Position numbers and translations under genes: made by a program. Below are positions 46,501 to 52,500 of a DNA stretch of 64,000 nucleotides, one piece after another (position 1 is the stretch's first letter; each line of letters opens with the position of its first letter). Origin of the DNA: Lampris incognitus (Eukaryota; Chordata; Actinopteri; Lampriformes; Lampridae); contig NC_079213.1 of NCBI RefSeq assembly GCF_029633865.1, forward strand, positions 113,980,730-114,044,729, given 5' to 3'. The notes below the pieces were generated by a model. The model had not been told where the DNA came from. It worked only from the letters and a program-made list of their open reading frames with translations, and made no database searches.

Positions 46501-49500
46501 TCTGAGTCTAACCTGGGGTCTCCTCCCAGTTGAATATACCCGGAAAACCTCCAAAGGAAGGTGCCCAGGAGGCATCCTAAACAGATGCCCGAACCACCTC
46601 AACTGGCTCCACTCCAAGCTCCCTCCAGATGTCCGAGCTCCTCACCCTATCTCTAAGGCTGAGCCCAGACACTGTACGGAGGAAACTCATTTCAGCCGCT
46701 TGTATCCGCGATCTCACCCTTTCGGTCTCTACCCAAAGCTCATGACCACAGGTGAGGGTTGGAACGAAGATTGACTGGTAAATTGAGAGCTTTGCCCTCT
46801 GGCTCAGCTCCCTCTTCACCACAACGGTCCGGTACAACATCCGCATTATTGCTGATGCTGCACCAATCCACCTGTCAATCTCCCGCTCCATCCTACCCTC
46901 ACTCGTGAACAAGACCCCAAGATACTTGACCTCCTTCAAGTATCTTAATTACACAAGAGTTATGAACAGTGACTGGACAAACAGTTAGCCAGTAGTTCCT
47001 TAGATGTGGCACAGCAACATGAGTTGATGCTGAAATGGATTCAGTCTTCATTTTTCAACACCTCAGATGTCACCATGTTACTGGCATACTGCCCAAACCC
47101 AAACACCACCCACTCCAACATGTGTCTGCAGACCTCTACGTTCCATAAACCTTCAAATCAAACACCCACCTTCATGATCCTAGCAGTTAGCTAGACTTTT
47201 GGAAAACACAGTGACTCAACACTAGTAGCTTGTTAGTTATAAAAGAAACAACCATGACGAAAAGATTATGGAACTCTAATCTTGTGTCTGATGTAAATTT
47301 TTCCAAACTCAGCCTTCTGAGATGTGGACCATGTCTTCCTACTCACCCAGCTCCTCCCTGGTGAAGGACAGGCAGGTTGTGTCCTCGTTCAGATGCTTGT
47401 TGAAGTCTATGCATAGGTTACTCAGTTTCTTCTTAATGGTTTTTATCTCCTGTCAAAAACCAAAACAGGAACCCAGTCACACACTCACATTTAACCAAGA
47501 CCAAAAGGCGAGGAACCCTCTTTCTTCACTTCATAGCCAACTTAGATATTGCTAGATATGTGAACCTGTTCTCGACACTCATCGATAACTGTCCTTTAAT
47601 CCACTTTATTCTAAGTATTATTTTCTTTATGCTCAGATTCTTTTCCAAGTAAAAGTCCTTGTATGTACACACCTACATGACTAAAAACAGAACCTCCACT
47701 GTCGTAAAGTTCAACGGGAGACCTTAAACGCAAAAACTATTAAACAGACAGCAGGATACTCAAAAAACTAGCATGTTTAAAAAACCTTCAGATAAGCTCT
47801 TGTAGAGTTCAGATACCCAATGAATAAAATCTAATTGTATTTTAGGGCAAAATGGGTACATAGGTGCTATTCTCTTGTAAACCTCAGTTAAGTATTGCCC
47901 TCAATCACAGTTAGCTTTAGAAGGCTTCACCATTCACATATGACCAACAGGAAGTAAATACAGTACAGATACAGTAAACCACAGAAAATGCTCTACTCGG
48001 ACAAAGAAAAATACCACACACTCCCCTCTCTTGCTCTGCTCTGTTACATGATTTTCATTTTGGTATTGTTTAAACGCTGACTTACACTTTTTTCTCAAGA
48101 TTACTTTTTTGGTATTTTCTGCCTTTATTTGACAGCAATAGTCGAGAGAGAGAGAGACAGGAAAGGCAGGGTAGAGAGAGGGGATGACATGCAGCAAAGG
48201 ACCCGCGCCAGATTCAAATGCAGGCCGCTGTTGTAACGACTCAGCCTTATGAGGTACGTGCTCAGGTGAGCCACTGGGGCGCCCCTGAAATGCTGACTTT
48301 TACTTAATACCCGTTGCTGCATATGTGTACAGTGCCTTGCAAAAGTATTCACCCCCCTTGAAAGTCATCACTAATTTCTGGATTATAAAAGATAATCACA
48401 CATCTGTTCCTGAACAATATTGTTTTTGTGAATCCATAAGCTCTAACAGCATGTTCCCAAAGCCAAAATAACTTATGCTGTGCTGACTTGTTATTAATAA
48501 ATTAAAAACTAAAATTCAGTGCTTGCATAAGTATTCAACCCCTTGTGCTCTGAAAGCTCCAAGTTTACACCAATGACAAATTATTCCTAAAACAAACCCA
48601 CGTTAACATTGACATTAATTGATTTTAATTACTGAATGTATTATTTTAAGCATTTTTTATTATTGCAATTATTCATTTATTAATAATATATTATTGAAAA
48701 TCTGTGGCACAGACTGAAAATCGCAGTCCAGAGGTGCCATCCCACCAACCTGCAAGACCTGTACAAATTCTGCCAAGAAGAATGGGCAAAAATTACTCCA
48801 GAAGAATGTGCAAAGCTTGTACATACTTACCCCAAGAGAAACATGGCTGTTACTACAGCAAAAGGGTACTCCATCTACAAAGTATTGATAAGTGGGGGTA
48901 TAATACTTATGCAAGCACTATATTTTAGTTTTTAATTTAAAAAAGTCAGTGAAACATAACTTATTTTGGCTTTGGGAACATGCTGTTAGAGCTTATGGGT
49001 TCACAACAACAATATTGTTCAGGAACACATGTGTGAGTATCTTTTATAATCCAGAAGTTAGTGACGACTGTCAAGGGGGCTAAATACTTTTGCAAGGCAC
49101 TGTATGTATGAAGAACAATATAAATAAAAATGACTTGATTTGAAATGCATTTGTGATTAGCTCAGGAAAACAGCTGCGACCTCTGACCTCTTGGGTCTCT
49201 CTGGGCAGGTGCAGACCGTTTCTCTTGCCCAGTTTCATCAGTCGCTCCATGTACCTCCTGGACTCTGGAGTGAGGCTCTCGGAATCAATCTTCTTCTGCA
49301 GGGACAAAAAGAAGCTTTGTGAGAATAAAAATTAAGGAAGCTTTAACATGCAACACACACATTGTATACCATACAACACACACTGTATATATAATGCAGT
49401 AGATTCAACAATTTATTGCCATATCTACTTTACAGCTGATTTGGAATTTGTTTTGGTGTGCTCAAATATAACCACAATGATCATATAACCACACAATACA

Positions 49501-52500
49501 TACACAAAAACAAAAACATACTGCTACAACTATAATTCAGTTAAGGCAATCATATGTCCCATGTCCTTACAGTGACAAATCAAAGTGCAATCAGCGAAAA
49601 AATTTAGGATGTGGATTGCTGCAGGGTACGTCAAAGTAAGGAAGTAAATCGAGTAAGGCGAAGATTTTTATTGGGAGTGATGAAGGACAGGATGAGGAAC
49701 GAGTATATTAGAGGGGCAGCACAGGTTTGGAGACAAAGCAAGAGAGACGAGATTGAGATGGTTTGGACATGTGTGGAGGAGAGATGCTGGGTATATTGGG
49801 AGAAGGATGCTGAATATGGAGCTGCCAGGGAAGAGGAGAAGAGGAAGGCCAAAGAGGAGGTTTATGGATGTGGTTAGAGAGGACATGCAGGTGGCTGGTG
49901 TGATAGAGGAAGATGCAGAGGACAGGAAGAGATGGAAACGGATGATCCGCTGTGGCGCCCCCTAACGGGAGCAGCCGAAAGTAGTAGTGGCAGTAGAAGT
50001 AGTAGTAGTATTAGTAGTGGTAGTGGTAGTAGATTATTGCAGGGTAAGTGTTACTGTGGAAGCAAGATGTTCTGGTCTTGATAATGCAGTCTTTTACCCG
50101 AAGGGAGATACTCCCCCCCACCCCCCCACCCACTTTTTCTCCCAAATTGTACCCATCCAATTACTCCACTCTTCTGAGCCGTCCCGGTCGCTGCGCCGCC
50201 CCATCTGCCGATCCGGAGAGGGCTGCAGACTACCACACGCCTCCTCTGATACATGTTGAGTCACCAGCCGCTTCTTTTCACCTGACAGTGAGGAGTTTCA
50301 CCAGGGAGATGTAGCGCTTGGGAGGATCACACTATTCCCCCCAGTTCCTCCTCCCCCCTTAACAGGCACCCCGACTGACCAGAGGAAGCACTAGTGCAGT
50401 GACCAGGACACATACCGACATCTAGCTTCCCAACCGTAGACACGGCCAATTGTGTCTGTAGGGACGCCCGACCAAGCCGGGGATAACAGAGATTCGAACC
50501 GGCGAGCCCCATGTTGGCAGGCAACGGAACAGACCGCTACGCTACCTGGACGCCCTGTATCTTTTCAATTTAAGTCTACTGGTTTCTTTATCCTTTCCAT
50601 CACACATAATTACATGATTTATTAACATGATATATATGTTGTGATAGAACATATTTAATTGAGATCAGATGTCAGGGTCAGCTATCGATACATAGCTGGC
50701 TCAGGGGCACTTCAGCAGAACAGACACTGACTTTTCCAGTTGAAGAGGCAATATCCTCCTTAATACAGATGCACAACAACAATCCTGGGGATTTACAACA
50801 TTAACAATAACATACTCAAACAACATGTTCTTCCAAAATTTTACTATTTTGTGAAAAAATGAATTAGATGGGAAGGGTGATAAACAGGCCCCATATATAA
50901 AAAAACATCCATCTATCATCTGTCCATCCATCTGCCACTTATTTTTAATGAGCCATCCATCCAACTTTTTAATCATCCATCCATCCATCTTTCTAATCAC
51001 TCATCCATCCATCTTTTTTTAAATCATCCATTGATCCATCCATGACACCAGAACGGTTTCCACACGGTACCGTCTGCCTCCTCCTCCTCTAGTCTTTACC
51101 TCCAGAGCCACGATTCTCTGGTAGACATCCTCCCTCATGCTCATTTCCACGTCGAACTCTGACAACCTCTTGTCGGCCTCCGTGCTCGCCGTGCGCACCT
51201 CCTTACAGGGAGACACGTGCTGGGGGAAGTCCAGCATGTTCCTCTGAACTGTGGTATGAAGACATGACAGAGGAGAACCTCATAACTGCAGGATCACAAT
51301 CCATTTTACCTGTCTGGTTTTCACACGCCAGACACTGATGGCATCTGAGACGGAAGTATCATGACTGAGATATCATACTTGATGGATGAAGAGATGGAGA
51401 CTGATCCATTCTCTCTCCCAACCATCCACCCCTCATCATCCATCCATCCATCCATTATCCAAACCGCTTATCCTGCTCTCAGGGTCGCAGGGATGCTGGA
51501 GCCTATCCCAGCAGTTATAGGGTGGCAGGCAGGGAGACACCCTGGACAGGCCGCCAGGCCATCACAGGGCTGACACACACTCTCACCTAGGGACAATTTA
51601 GTATGGCCAATTCACCCGACCTACATGTCTTTGGACTGTGGGAGGAAACCGGAGCACCCGGAGGAAACCCACGCAGACACGGGGAGAACATGCAAACTCC
51701 ACACAGAGGACGACCTGGGACAACCCCTAAGGTTGGACTACCCCGGGGCTCGAACCCAGGACCTTCTTGCTCTCCCTTCTTCTTCTTCTTGCTCCCCTCA
51801 TCAAGATGGATAAATAGTATTAATATGTAAATGAGTAACATCATTATTTATATAGGTAAAATAAAAAGTACACAAGATAGCACATAAGCAAGCTTTTACT
51901 GATATTAAACACTCAGTGGTACTTGATGGTCTGGGGGAGGGTTCTGACCCCTTAGTTTATCTAAACACTAACACCCAGTTACGTAATTCTATAAATACAT
52001 TGTCATCAGCAAAGAAATAAAACTTTGGCTTTTTCGTCATCAAAATGTACATTTGGGTGCATAATTTTTGGAGACCTGAAGCCGTTTCAATGCATTGCTG
52101 GTCAGGTGTTAGCTGCCCTAGATAATATGCAACTCCAAAACAAGTCCAAAATACTATTGTAGGGAGCAGGGGCTGGTTCAGCTACTCTTTCTATACAAAG
52201 TGCTGAGAGGCCTATACCATTGCATACCACTTTCCTGCCAAGTCAGGCTTTTCCCTGCTTGTTCACAATAACACCACAGTAGATAATGTGTGCTGTGGTC
52301 ATGGACCTGACTGGACCACACAGCCTGTGTGTTGTGTTTCTGTTTAAAACATGTCCAAACGGAGGAATGTTTTTGTCTTCCTTTTACCTTCTCATTCAGA
52401 TCAATGTCCAAAAGTAGTAACAAAAAAGATCCAAACATTGAGGAGGCAAAAGTTAAAATTCTGATGTCGGTGCTGCTGTTGTGAAAAAGCACCGTAGTTC

